Positions 31,584 to 39,703 of a DNA stretch of 64,000 bases are shown one piece after another. The stretch comes from Gordonia sediminis (lineage in GTDB: Bacteria; Actinomycetota; Actinomycetes; Mycobacteriales; Mycobacteriaceae): the NCBI GenBank assembly GCA_004193205.1, contig RZUM01000001.1, positions 564,424 to 628,423 of the forward strand. Reading direction: 5' to 3'. Within the stretch, counting starts at the first letter, position 1. Each line of letters begins with the position of its first letter. The notes under the pieces are model-generated. The model was not told the origin of the DNA, made no database searches, and saw only the letters and a list, made by a program, of their open reading frames with translations. A program made the position numbers and the translations under genes.

Positions 31584-32963
31584 TCATTCGCCTGTGAGGA
31601 GTTGGAGGCGGCCGTTGTCGCGGTGGCTGTTGAGTCCGAGTGCGAGCGCCGGAGACGCGTTCCAGCCGAGGGCTTTGGCTCCGAGCAGTGCGGCGCCGGT
31701 GGCGGTGACCTGTGGCTCGGGGATGACGGTGACCTGGCTGGTGCTGACCGCGGTTTTGATGGCGATCCAGCCGGGTGATCGTGACCATCCGCCTGCGGAG
31801 TAGATGCGTGGGGTCCCGGGGAGTGTGCGTGCGACGGTGTGCTGGGCGTGTTCGCCGAGGCGAGCGAGCGCGCCGAGGACCGCTGAGGCCCGCGACCGGA
31901 CAGATTCGGGCGCGTCGGTGGTGTATTCGGGAGCGCGCCCTCCCCGGGCACCGGGGCGGAACACCGGTTCGCGCAGGAAGCGGTCGGGCGTGAGGTCTCC
32001 GGCGATCATGGCCGTCAGAGCGCGTCCGACGTCCGGGTCGGTGGAGGCCCAGTCGATGTTGCGGGCGAGTTCTTCGACGGAGAGGACGGTGGTGCCCTCC
32101 AGGTCGCCGATGGGCGGGGCGACGTCGAGGTCGACGGTGGGTGCGACATTGTCCAAGGGTGATTGGGCGACGACGACTTCGGCGGTGCCCATGGAGTCGA
32201 GGATCGAGCCCGGGTCCATGGCGTGGACTCCCCACCCGCCGATGGGGTGGTCGTGACCGCCGGCGATGACCGCGGCGTCGGCGGCGAGAACTCCTGCTTG
32301 GGTGAGTCGCCAGCTGTGCATCGGACCGATCACGTCGCCGGCCCGGCGAACCGGGGGCAACAAGGCGACCGAGCCCAGCGTCGGGATCACCCGATCGGAG
32401 ATCCAGGTGCGGGTGTGACGGTTCCACGCGGCTGTTCTCGCGGCGAGGGTATCGCTCATGAACGGCATCGTGGCCCAGACACTCGAGGCATAGTCGGTGA
32501 GGGCAATCCACGCGATGGCAGCGTCACCGACATCGGGTTGGTCTGTGGCCCATCGCCATCCGACGATGGTGCGGGCAGGGTCGTCGGCGGTGCAGGTGGC
32601 CGTGCTCGCCGGGATCCGCGTCGCGAGGTCGGCATGGATCTCCGCGCGACGCGGATCGAACCAGGCCAGCGCCGGCACGAGGGGTGCGAGCAGGTCGTCG
32701 ACGAGGATGCCGTCTTCGCCGACCCCGGCGACGCACGCCGCGTGCACTTGGTAGGTGTCGGCGCAGACCTCGAGGATCATGTCCTCGATGGCGGTGAGCA
32801 ATTCGACGGCGTCGATGCTCAGGTTGGTCGCGCCTCGTGGTGTCGTGCGCCGCGCGCGGGCGACGACGACACCACGAGGGTCGAGCGCGATCACCTTGGT
32901 GTTGGTGCTTCCGATGTCGACTCCGCACACCACTGGTGAGCGCCCGCCGCGACCTGTCCTCAT
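31584..32963 (-). CDS. FGGY-family carbohydrate/polyol kinase
   Basis: A 459-residue kinase of the FGGY (actin-fold) family. Phosphate-1 motif VVCGVDIGSTNTKVIALD lies at about 11-28. The substrate region holds DYASSVWATMPFMSDTLAARTAAWN, and the adenosine motif is PRIYSAGGWSRSPGWIAIKTAVS near 390. It is a little shorter than typical xylulo- or glycerol kinases (490-520 residues). It is the second gene of a two-gene unit transcribed divergently from DhaK, and follows the aldolase by 34 bases. Likely role: phosphorylation of a ketose or polyol before cleavage by the aldolase. Confidence 0.87.
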   Translation of the reverse strand: MRTGRGGRSPVVCGVDIGSTNTKVIALDPRGVVVARARRTTPRGATNLSIDAVELLTAIEDMILEVCADTYQVHAACVAGVGEDGILVDDLLAPLVPALAWFDPRRAEIHADLATRIPASTATCTADDPARTIVGWRWATDQPDVGDAAIAWIALTDYASSVWATMPFMSDTLAARTAAWNRHTRTWISDRVIPTLGSVALLPPVRRAGDVIGPMHSWRLTQAGVLAADAAVIAGGHDHPIGGWGVHAMDPGSILDSMGTAEVVVAQSPLDNVAPTVDLDVAPPIGDLEGTTVLSVEELARNIDWASTDPDVGRALTAMIAGDLTPDRFLREPVFRPGARGGRAPEYTTDAPESVRSRASAVLGALARLGEHAQHTVARTLPGTPRIYSAGGWSRSPGWIAIKTAVSTSQVTVIPEPQVTATGAALLGAKALGWNASPALALGLNSHRDNGRLQLLTGE

Positions 32964-32997
32964 GGTTGTCGTTCCTTGCTGCTCGGCTGGTCGGTGG

Positions 32998-33780
32998 TCA
33001 GGAGGTGAAGCTCACGCCACGGGTCAGGGCGGCGATCTCCTTGAGCACCCGTTCCCCTTCGGCGCGGTCGCGCTGCCAGATGTTGCGGCCGACGATGATG
33101 CCGCGGGCGCCGGCGTCGATGGTCTGCCCGACGGCGTCGACGGTTTCACTGACGTCACCCGACAGCGGGCCACCGGCGATGACCAGCGGGACACCGAGTT
33201 CGGCGACGAGACGGGCGGTGCGCTCGCGGCCGGGGAAGGCGATCTTGATGATGTGCGCACCGAGGTCGTAGGCGATGCGGGCGACGCGCTCTTCCTCGGC
33301 GACGACCTCCTCACTGCGGGGCGCGCCGATGATGACCGGCTCGAGAATCAGCGGGATGTCCCAGGCGTCGCACGCGGTGACGACCTTGCCGACCCGTTCG
33401 CACAGCGCGGCCTGCTCGACGCGCGACATGTTCCACGGGAACAGCATCTTGACCGCGTCGACGCCCATCCGTACGGCTTCTTCGACGGTGGTGATCAGGC
33501 TGTGTGAGCCGGCACCGTCGAGCTGGCGGTAGTCGTAGTAGGTGTCGATGGTCAGCACCCGCGTCAGGTGCGGGTGCGCGGCGAAGAAGCCCTCGGTCTG
33601 CTTGACCTGTCCGGGGGTCATCATGAAGCCGGTGACATCGCTGTCGGCCCACGCGGGGAACGGCGCGGACGGGGTCTCCAGACCCTTGATGCGGTCGAAG
33701 ATCAGCCCGTGATCGACCGGCATGATGATCGCGGCGCGATCGTTCGGCAGGGTCCGGCGCATCCGATATTCCATGGACAT
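32998..33780 (-). CDS. Class I (DhnA/LsrF-type) aldolase
   Basis: A 260-residue TIM-barrel of the DhnA/LacD class I aldolase family. AIIMPVDHGLIFDRIKGLETP near the start, LILEPVIIG in the middle, AHIIKIAFPG with the probable Schiff-base Lys, and IAGGPLSGD near the end are the typical strands. FbaB, LsrF and YihT-like sulfoaldolases belong here, so the exact substrate cannot be read from sequence. First gene of the minus-strand unit, with its promoter at the shared GntR operator (33880-33893). Confidence 0.88.
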   Translation of the reverse strand: MSMEYRMRRTLPNDRAAIIMPVDHGLIFDRIKGLETPSAPFPAWADSDVTGFMMTPGQVKQTEGFFAAHPHLTRVLTIDTYYDYRQLDGAGSHSLITTVEEAVRMGVDAVKMLFPWNMSRVEQAALCERVGKVVTACDAWDIPLILEPVIIGAPRSEEVVAEEERVARIAYDLGAHIIKIAFPGRERTARLVAELGVPLVIAGGPLSGDVSETVDAVGQTIDAGARGIIVGRNIWQRDRAEGERVLKEIAALTRGVSFTS

Positions 33781-33875
33781 GTCGTCTTCTCTTTCTCTTC
33801 GGTGAGTGCGCGGTAGCCCCCGCGCGGGTGGTCTCTGTGGTGAGAAGGGGGGAGAAATCCGCCCTCAAACTTTGT

Positions 33876-33899
33876 CTGTACTGTACGTACAATCTGTAC
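33876..33899. promoter_or_regulatory. GntR operator copy 1 in the aldolase/DhaK divergent promoter
   Basis: ACTGTACGTACAAT (33880-33893) is near-palindromic around GTACGTAC. It is flanked by two further CTGTAC words (33876-33881 and 33894-33899). The identical 14-mer occurs inverted at 37052-37065. It lies between the aldolase start (33780) and the dhaK start (33959) and can serve both promoters. The spacer 33781-33958 contains no gene. Confidence 0.75.
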
Positions 33900-33958
33900 T
33901 ATATTGGCTACGTCACATCAACGCAACCCCAGTCGCCCAAGTCTCAAAGGAGAAGCAC

Positions 33959-34960
33959 ATGACGCGACGACAACTGATCAACGATCCCGACCAGACAGTG
34001 GTCGAGGCACTTGAGGGAATGGAACTCACCTATCCCGACCTCGTGCGCTTCGACCCCGACAACGCCCTGGTGTGCCGGCGCACCCCCGCTCGCGACAAGG
34101 TGGGCATCGTGTCCGGCGGCGGGTCCGGCCACGAACCGCTGCACGCGGGATTCGTCGGGCGCGGCATGCTCGACGTCGCGGTCGCGGGAGCGGTGTTCGC
34201 CAGCCCGACCGCACTCCAGGTGCAGGCCGGCACACTCGCGGCCGACTCCGGCCGCGGCGTCGTGCAGATCGTCAAGAACTACACCGGTGACGTCCTGAAC
34301 TTCACCATTGCCGGCGAGCTGGCCGGTGACGACGCGGTGGCCACTGAGATGGTGCTCGTCGACGACGACCTCGCCACCGACACCTCCGACCCCGACGGCC
34401 CCGGCCGGCGCGGCACCGCCGCCACCGTCACCGTGGAGAAGGTGGTCGGGGCGGCCGCCGAGCTGGGCGCCTCACTCGGCGAGGTCGCCGACATCGGTCG
34501 GCGCGTCGCCCGCACCTCACGCACGATGAGCCTGGCGCTGTCGGCCGGTACCCATCCCGGCCAGAGCGCACCGGCCTTCGAATTGGCCGACGACGAGATC
34601 GAGCTCGGGGTCGGTATCCATGGAGAACGTGGCACCGGACGCGTGCCGTTCGCCACCGCCGACGAACTCAGCGAGCTGCTCGTCGCGCCTCTGGTGTCCG
34701 ATCTCGGGTTGGCGCCGGGATCGGCGGTGGTGGCGATCGTCAACGGACTCGGCGGCACCTACCCGCTGGAACTGTCGATTGCCGCGCGCGGAGTCCACAA
34801 GCTGCTGACCGCCCGTGGCGTCGAGGTTGCCCGGATGCTGACCGGATCGTACGTGACATCGCTTGACATGCATGGCATTTCGGTCACCCTGACGCCTGTC
34901 GATGCCGACCTGTTGAAACTGTGGGACGCGCCCGTGCGCACCCCCGCCCTGACCTGGTGA
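33959..34960 (+). CDS. dhaK: Dihydroxyacetone kinase family, DhaK subunit
   Basis: A 333-residue DhaK. The glycine-rich loop VSGGGSGHEP (51-60), the conserved KNYTGDVLNF (106-115) and the substrate-hemiaminal His221 in GIHGERG are all present. DhaK binds dihydroxyacetone or other short ketoses covalently. The ATG at 33959 follows AAAGGAGAA. DhaL comes 11 bases after the stop. No DhaM (PTS phosphodonor) is present in the window. Related DhaK-DhaL kinases phosphorylate erythruloses in M. smegmatis, so the substrate may be a tetrulose and not DHA itself. Confidence 0.92.
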   Translation: MTRRQLINDPDQTVVEALEGMELTYPDLVRFDPDNALVCRRTPARDKVGIVSGGGSGHEPLHAGFVGRGMLDVAVAGAVFASPTALQVQAGTLAADSGRGVVQIVKNYTGDVLNFTIAGELAGDDAVATEMVLVDDDLATDTSDPDGPGRRGTAATVTVEKVVGAAAELGASLGEVADIGRRVARTSRTMSLALSAGTHPGQSAPAFELADDEIELGVGIHGERGTGRVPFATADELSELLVAPLVSDLGLAPGSAVVAIVNGLGGTYPLELSIAARGVHKLLTARGVEVARMLTGSYVTSLDMHGISVTLTPVDADLLKLWDAPVRTPALTW

Positions 34961-34971
34961 AGGAACCCCTG

Positions 34972-35673
34972 ATGAACACAACCACAACCACCGCTACTGC
35001 CGTGCTGCCAGAGGATTTCGGCCAGACCTGGGTCGAGGCCATGCTCGCAACCGTGCTCGGCTCCGCCACCAGCCGCGGCGCGGCCACCGCGCTCGGTGAC
35101 CTGGACCGCCAGGCCGGCGATGGCGACTTCGGCACCAATCTGACCTCGGCGTTCAAACGGGTACAGGCCGAGGTCGCCGCCACCGACCCTGCCGACTACA
35201 CGGCGTGGCTGACCGCCGTCTCGCGGGGCTTCCTCGGCACCGGCGGCACGAGCGGCCCGCTGTTCGGCATGTTCTTCCGCGAACTCGCCCGCTGCACCGA
35301 GCAGCGCACACCCACCGTCGCCGAACTGTCCGCCGGACTGTCGGCCGGCGTGGCCACCGTCCAGCGCTACGGCAAAGCCGAGGTCGGCCACAAAACCATG
35401 GTCGACGCCCTGGTGCCGGCCGCCACGGCATTGGCCGATGCGGTTGCCGCCGGCGCCGACGATGCCCTGCGGCAAGCGACGCAGGCCGCCCAGCAGGGCG
35501 CTCGCAGTACCAGCGACATCGTCGCCAAACGTGGCCGCGCCTCCTACGTGGGTGAAGTCGCGCGGGGAGTGCTCGACCCGGGCGCGGTGGCCGCGGCACT
35601 GATGGTGCAGTGTGCGGATGCTGCGGCAGCGGGTCGTTCCGGTGCCGTGGACACCCGCTGGGCGCAGGGGTAA
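34972..35673 (+). CDS. dhaL: Dihydroxyacetone kinase family, DhaL subunit
   Basis: A 233-residue DhaL, the nucleotide-binding partner of DhaK. LDRQAGDGDFGTNL holds the Mg-nucleotide Asp residues and LGTGGTSGPLFGMFFREL the glycine-rich loop. KAEVGHKTMVDALVP and SKRGRASYVGE-like AKRGRASYVGEVARGVLDPGA close the eight-helix barrel. In PTS-type systems DhaL carries ADP rephosphorylated by DhaM; in ATP-type systems it is fused to DhaK. Here it is separate yet without DhaM, so ATP may be used directly by a split enzyme. The ATG follows GAAGGAAC. Confidence 0.92.
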   Translation: MNTTTTTATAVLPEDFGQTWVEAMLATVLGSATSRGAATALGDLDRQAGDGDFGTNLTSAFKRVQAEVAATDPADYTAWLTAVSRGFLGTGGTSGPLFGMFFRELARCTEQRTPTVAELSAGLSAGVATVQRYGKAEVGHKTMVDALVPAATALADAVAAGADDALRQATQAAQQGARSTSDIVAKRGRASYVGEVARGVLDPGAVAAALMVQCADAAAAGRSGAVDTRWAQG

Positions 35674-35762
35674 CACGGGTGCCCGCCACGGTTCGGCTGG
35701 ATCGCACCGCCGACGGCCTAGAGTGGACTCACGCCGATGCGTACGCAGAGAGGAGCCCACTG

Positions 35763-36542
35763 GTGACGTTGACCGACGAGTCCATCGATCGCCAGTCCGC
35801 GGTGCCCTACTACCAGCAGATGGCGCACCTTCTGGAGCAGGAGATCACCGACGGGCGCATCGCCCGCGGCGATCGCCTGCCGAGCGAAAACGACCTGTGC
35901 GTGAAGTACGGGTTGTCGCGGGCCACGGTCCGTCAGGGCCTGCAGCACATGGAGTCGCGCGGCACCGCCCAGCGCATCCCCAACCGCGGCTACTTCGCGG
36001 CCACCCCGGCCGAGGAAACAGGCTGGGTCATCCAGGGCAAAGAGGGCTTCCTCGAGAACGCCCTCACCCACCAGAATCGAGCGGTCAGCACCACCGTGCT
36101 GCGCGCCGGCACCGCCACCCTGCCCGAACCGGTCTGCCAATCCCTCGAAATACCCACGGGAACGATCGGTTTCGAGCTCGTCCGGGTGCGCTCCCTGGAC
36201 GGAACCCCGGCGGTCTACAGCACCAACTTCAGTCCGCCCGCCGTGACGCCGGTGCTGGCATCGGCAACCGAGGTGCTCGCCGGCCAGGCGTCTCTGTCGG
36301 AACTGCTCGCGCACGCCGGCTTCACCCTCGGCGGTGCCGCCCGCACCGTCCGGGCGCTGCACCCCAGCCCGGAGATCGCCAAAGCCTTGGAGATCAGCAC
36401 ATCCCATCCGGTGCTGTGCATCCGCTCGACATCCTGGACACCGGCCGGGCAACGCTACGACGTCTACGAAACCTGGGTCCGCAGCGACGTCATCCCCCTC
36501 GAGGTCAACGTCAGCACCGTCGACCTCGGCCCCACCCGCTGA
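35763..36542 (+). CDS. GntR/HutC-family repressor of the polyol regulon
   Basis: A 259-residue GntR regulator of the HutC subfamily. The winged helix (about 15-80) has YYQQMAHLLEQEITDGRIARGDRLPSENDLCVKYGLSRATVRQGLQHMESRGTAQRI. The C-terminal UTRA ligand domain follows. GTG 35763 is chosen because GAGGAG lies eight bases upstream; earlier in-frame codons lack a site. The operator pair ACTGTACGTACAAT at 33880 and 37052 flanks this block and is its expected target. The inducer is probably a phosphorylated intermediate of the pathway. Confidence 0.9.
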   Translation: MTLTDESIDRQSAVPYYQQMAHLLEQEITDGRIARGDRLPSENDLCVKYGLSRATVRQGLQHMESRGTAQRIPNRGYFAATPAEETGWVIQGKEGFLENALTHQNRAVSTTVLRAGTATLPEPVCQSLEIPTGTIGFELVRVRSLDGTPAVYSTNFSPPAVTPVLASATEVLAGQASLSELLAHAGFTLGGAARTVRALHPSPEIAKALEISTSHPVLCIRSTSWTPAGQRYDVYETWVRSDVIPLEVNVSTVDLGPTR

Positions 36543-36548
36543 CCGCTG

Positions 36549-36567
36549 GCACCGGACCGCCCGGTGC
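36549..36567 (+). terminator. Hairpin terminator after the GntR gene
   Basis: GCACCGG (36549-36555) pairs with CCGGTGC (36561-36567) across a five-base loop, directly after the GntR stop codon at 36542. There is no T-tract. Confidence 0.55.
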
Positions 36568-36655
36568 GTCGCGGACGTCGAAGGTCCATGACCTATCGAC
36601 ACCTGTCGATGCTGTTGTGCAACAACGACAATCACTTCACGATCGGCTTCAAACG

Positions 36656-37012
36656 ATGACTGACACGATGCCACTCGACGGCATGCGCCTGTACCCGATC
36701 GCCCCGGGCCGGCCGATGCCTCCGAACCTCCCGCGTCCACAGACCGAGCACTGGGACTGGCAACGGCACGCCTGCTGCCGCGCCCGGCCCGAACTGTTCT
36801 TCGGCCCGGACACCGCGACCGAATCGCCGGCCGCGCGCGCCCGCCGCGAAGACCAGGCCAAGCAGATCTGCCGACCGTGCCCGGTCGTCGGCGACTGCCG
36901 CAGCCACGCACTCCGAGCGCCCGAATCCCACGGCGTCTGGGGCGCCACCACACCCATCGAACGGGCACGCATCCTCGACACCGCCCGCAAATCCACGGTA
37001 GCCGCACGCTAA
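36656..37012 (+). CDS. WhiB-like (Wbl) iron-sulfur protein
   Basis: A 118-residue Wbl protein. The four cluster cysteines are C40 (or C41, in HACC), C72, C75 and C81 (CRPCPVVGDC). A GVWGATTPIER turn follows, where most Wbls have GVWGG, then a basic tail. Wbl proteins hold a redox/NO-sensing [4Fe-4S] cluster and bind sigma factor region 4. The ribosome site before the ATG at 36656 is weak, so ATG 36671 or 36686 may be used. It sits inside the polyol regulon between its repressor gene and the second operator, which is unusual. Confidence 0.88.
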   Translation: MTDTMPLDGMRLYPIAPGRPMPPNLPRPQTEHWDWQRHACCRARPELFFGPDTATESPAARARREDQAKQICRPCPVVGDCRSHALRAPESHGVWGATTPIERARILDTARKSTVAAR

Positions 37013-37051
37013 GCCGCAGATCAGATGGGTAATCACCCCTTCATCGCATAA

Positions 37052-37084
37052 ATTGTACGTACAGTCCGTATCACTCTGTACAAT
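37052..37084. promoter_or_regulatory. GntR operator copy 2 upstream of the alcohol dehydrogenase
   Basis: ATTGTACGTACAGT (37052-37065) is the exact complement of the operator at 33880-33893. A further CTGTACAAT word lies at 37076-37084. It precedes the alcohol dehydrogenase start (37170) by about 90-120 bases, so the dehydrogenase-transporter operon should be co-regulated with aldolase/kinase and dhaKL. Confidence 0.78.
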
Positions 37085-37169
37085 ACGTTCAATCAGTTGT
37101 AAGCTCTGTCACAACAGCGGTGCATGAGAGATCCTCAGCACTGGCACCACCGAGAAAGTGAGAAACACG

Positions 37170-38168
37170 ATGCGCGCAGTCTTCCTGGACGGTCGCGGCC
37201 ACCACGAGGTGGTCGACGACGCACCCACGCCCACCGTCGGTGCCGACGACGTGCTGATCCGCCCGGCCGCGGTCGGCGTGTGCGGCACCGACCTGCACCT
37301 CGTGATCGGCGACTATCCCACCGGGCGTTTCCCGGTCGTACCCGGTCACGAGTTCGCCGGCACCATCGAACAGATCGGCTCGGCGGTCACCGGCCTGACG
37401 GTCGGCCAGAAGGTCGCCGTCGACCCGAACGTGGCCTGCGGCAAATGCGACGACTGCTTGACCGGGGCGCCCAATCTGTGCGAGTTCCTGGTGCCCATCG
37501 GCGTCACGTCCAACGGCGCCTGCGCCGACCTCGTCGCCGTGCCCGCACACGTCACCTATGCGCTGCCCGACGGCATGTCGATGGCCGCCGGCGCGCTCGT
37601 CGAACCCTTGTCGTGCGTGTTGCACGCACTCGACCGCGGACCGGCGCTGACCGGCAAGCGTGTCTCGGTACACGGCGCCGGATCGATCGGGCTGCTCGCG
37701 GTCATCGTCGCCCGCGCCCAAGGTGCGTCCGCGATCACGGTCGTCGAACCGTCCCCCGCCCGGCGCGCCGCCGCCCTCGACCTCGGTGCCGACGTCGCCG
37801 TCGCACCTGGCGACGACCTCCCCGCCCGCAGCGTCGACGTCGCCATCGAAGCCAGCGGCCACCCTGCGGCCGTGACCGCGGCCATCGACCTGCTCGCCAA
37901 GCGCGGCACCCTGCTCCAGATGGGCGTGGTCAGCTCCGAAACCACCATCGCCCTGCGCCCCTACGACCTGTTCGACCGGGAGCTGAGCCTCATCGGCTCC
38001 CAATCACTGGCCACCTCGTTTCCCGCCGCCGTGGAGCTCATGACCGAGATCGCCTCCACCGCAGAGAAACTCGTCACCCACACCTACGGCCTCAACGACT
38101 ACGGCGAGGCGATCGCCGCCGCCCACAGCGACTCGGCCCTCAAAGTCCACCTCATCCCCGGCAACTGA
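37170..38168 (+). CDS. Zinc-dependent medium-chain (polyol-type) dehydrogenase
   Basis: A 332-residue medium-chain dehydrogenase. Catalytic zinc ligands are C38 and H60-E61 (GVCGTDLH, GHEFAG). The structural zinc cysteines are C90, C93, C96 and C104. The NAD(P) fold has VHGAGSIGLLAVIVARA near 170. This fits sorbitol/xylitol/threitol-type dehydrogenases. The ATG 37170 start is used; the in-frame GTG at 37158 is possible. First gene of a run with two MFS transporters and an aldo/keto reductase, under GntR operator copy 2. Likely role: oxidation of the incoming polyol to a ketose. Confidence 0.9.
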   Translation: MRAVFLDGRGHHEVVDDAPTPTVGADDVLIRPAAVGVCGTDLHLVIGDYPTGRFPVVPGHEFAGTIEQIGSAVTGLTVGQKVAVDPNVACGKCDDCLTGAPNLCEFLVPIGVTSNGACADLVAVPAHVTYALPDGMSMAAGALVEPLSCVLHALDRGPALTGKRVSVHGAGSIGLLAVIVARAQGASAITVVEPSPARRAAALDLGADVAVAPGDDLPARSVDVAIEASGHPAAVTAAIDLLAKRGTLLQMGVVSSETTIALRPYDLFDRELSLIGSQSLATSFPAAVELMTEIASTAEKLVTHTYGLNDYGEAIAAAHSDSALKVHLIPGN

Positions 38169-38208
38169 CCCACCCACCCGTCATCCCCTCACCCCGAAGA
38201 GAAGACCC

Positions 38209-39585
38209 ATGAACTCATCATTGCCCACCACCGGGCGTCTGAGCGCTTTCGTCGAACGCATCGGCCTGCCGCCGACACTGGCCATCGGATTCCTCGGACT
38301 GCTGTTCTTCATGATCGGCGACGGTGTCGAATCCGGCTACATCGCACCGTATCTCGCCGACAACGGCGCCGGCACCGAAGCCCGTGCCGCGATCGTCATC
38401 ACCGTCTACGGACTGATGGTCACCCTGGGCTCCTGGCTGTCGGGCGCCCTGTCAGAAACCTGGGGACCGCGCCGCGTGATGTGGCTGGGCCTGTCGATCT
38501 GGGCCGTGTTCGAGGTGCTGTTCCTCTCGGTCGCGCTCACCAGCCACAGCTTCGTGCTGATGTTGATCTTCTACGGCATCCGCGGACTCGGATATCCGCT
38601 GTTCGCCTACGGCTTCCTCGTCTGGGTACTCGCCGCCAGCCCCGCCCGACGCCTCGGATCCGCGGTCGGCTGGTTCTACTTCGCCTTCACCGGCGGCCTA
38701 CCCACCCTCGGCTCGCTGCTGGCCAGCCGCACCGAACCCGCCTTCGGCGAATACACCACCCTCTGGATCTCCCTGTTCGTGGTTATCGGCGGCGGGCTGC
38801 TCGCACTGACCGGGCTACGCCGGGTCGACGGCGGCAAACGCCTTGCACCCGAATCCACCACCACCGCACAAAGCCTCGTCGCCAGCATCAGCATCGCCGT
38901 CACCAACCCGCGGGTCGGGATCGGCTGCATCATCCGCATCATCAACACCGCACCCCAATTCGGCTTCCTGGTGTTCCTGCCGACGATCTTCTCCGACGAC
39001 CTCGGGTTCGGCACCGCCGGCTGGCTGCAACTCGTGTTCATCGTTGGCGCCTCCAACATCTTCGCCAACCTCGCCTTCGGCATCATCAGCGACAAGATCG
39101 GCTGGCACCGCACCCTCCGGGTGTTCGGCTGCCTCGGCAGCGCAGTCAGCAGCCTGATGCTCTACTTCCTGCCCCAAGCCTTCCCGCACTACTGGATCGC
39201 CGCCGTCTCCGCCGCCGCCTTCGGCATCAGCCTGGCCGGCTTCACCCCGATCTCGGTCCTGATGTCGTTGATCGCACCCGGCCAAAAGGGTAACGCCATC
39301 GCCGTGCTGAACCTCGGCGCCGGTGCCGCCACCTTCGTCGGACCGCTGATCGTCGCGATCTTCCTCGACCTCCTCGGTGCCGGCGGCGTCACCATCATCT
39401 TCGCCGGCCTCTACGTCGCCGCCGCCCTGTGCGTCCGCTGGCTGCAACTGCCCCCGGAATCCCAGGAAATCGTCGACCGCGGCCTGAGCCTCAGCGATCT
39501 CGACGCCGAAACCCACGAGATCCACGACCATACCAAGCCCGCCAACACCGAAGTCCGACCCACCGGCCTGGCCCAAGCCGGCTGA
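38209..39585 (+). CDS. MFS transporter, paralog 1
   Basis: A 458-residue 12-helix major facilitator permease. FLGLLFFMIGDGVESGYIAPYLADNG opens the first helix, and GALSETWGPRRVMWLGLSIW is the MFS loop 2-3 motif. A second half starts near PRVGIGCIIRIINTAPQFGFL, with GIISDKIGWHRTLRVFG as the repeat loop. The C-terminal tail is hydrophilic. It shares most motifs with the next gene, so the pair is a tandem duplication. Family relatives carry polyols such as ribitol or arabitol; the substrate here is inferred from context. Confidence 0.88.
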   Translation: MNSSLPTTGRLSAFVERIGLPPTLAIGFLGLLFFMIGDGVESGYIAPYLADNGAGTEARAAIVITVYGLMVTLGSWLSGALSETWGPRRVMWLGLSIWAVFEVLFLSVALTSHSFVLMLIFYGIRGLGYPLFAYGFLVWVLAASPARRLGSAVGWFYFAFTGGLPTLGSLLASRTEPAFGEYTTLWISLFVVIGGGLLALTGLRRVDGGKRLAPESTTTAQSLVASISIAVTNPRVGIGCIIRIINTAPQFGFLVFLPTIFSDDLGFGTAGWLQLVFIVGASNIFANLAFGIISDKIGWHRTLRVFGCLGSAVSSLMLYFLPQAFPHYWIAAVSAAAFGISLAGFTPISVLMSLIAPGQKGNAIAVLNLGAGAATFVGPLIVAIFLDLLGAGGVTIIFAGLYVAAALCVRWLQLPPESQEIVDRGLSLSDLDAETHEIHDHTKPANTEVRPTGLAQAG

Positions 39586-39594
39586 CCCCAATCC

Positions 39595-39640
39595 CCGACG
39601 TCCGTGCCGGCCTGCCCACCCGGCCCGGCACGGACGTCGG
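39595..39640 (+). terminator. 16-bp hairpin between the two MFS genes
   Basis: CCGACGTCCGTGCCGG (39595-39610) pairs perfectly with CCGGCACGGACGTCGG (39625-39640), with a 14-base loop. It follows the first MFS stop (39585) and precedes the second start by 63 bases, so it may terminate or reduce read-through into the second transporter. Confidence 0.8.
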
Positions 39641-39703
39641 ATTCCACCCACCCCACATACGAGCCCTCCGTACAAGCTGCGACACGGAAGGATGGATACC
39701 CCT

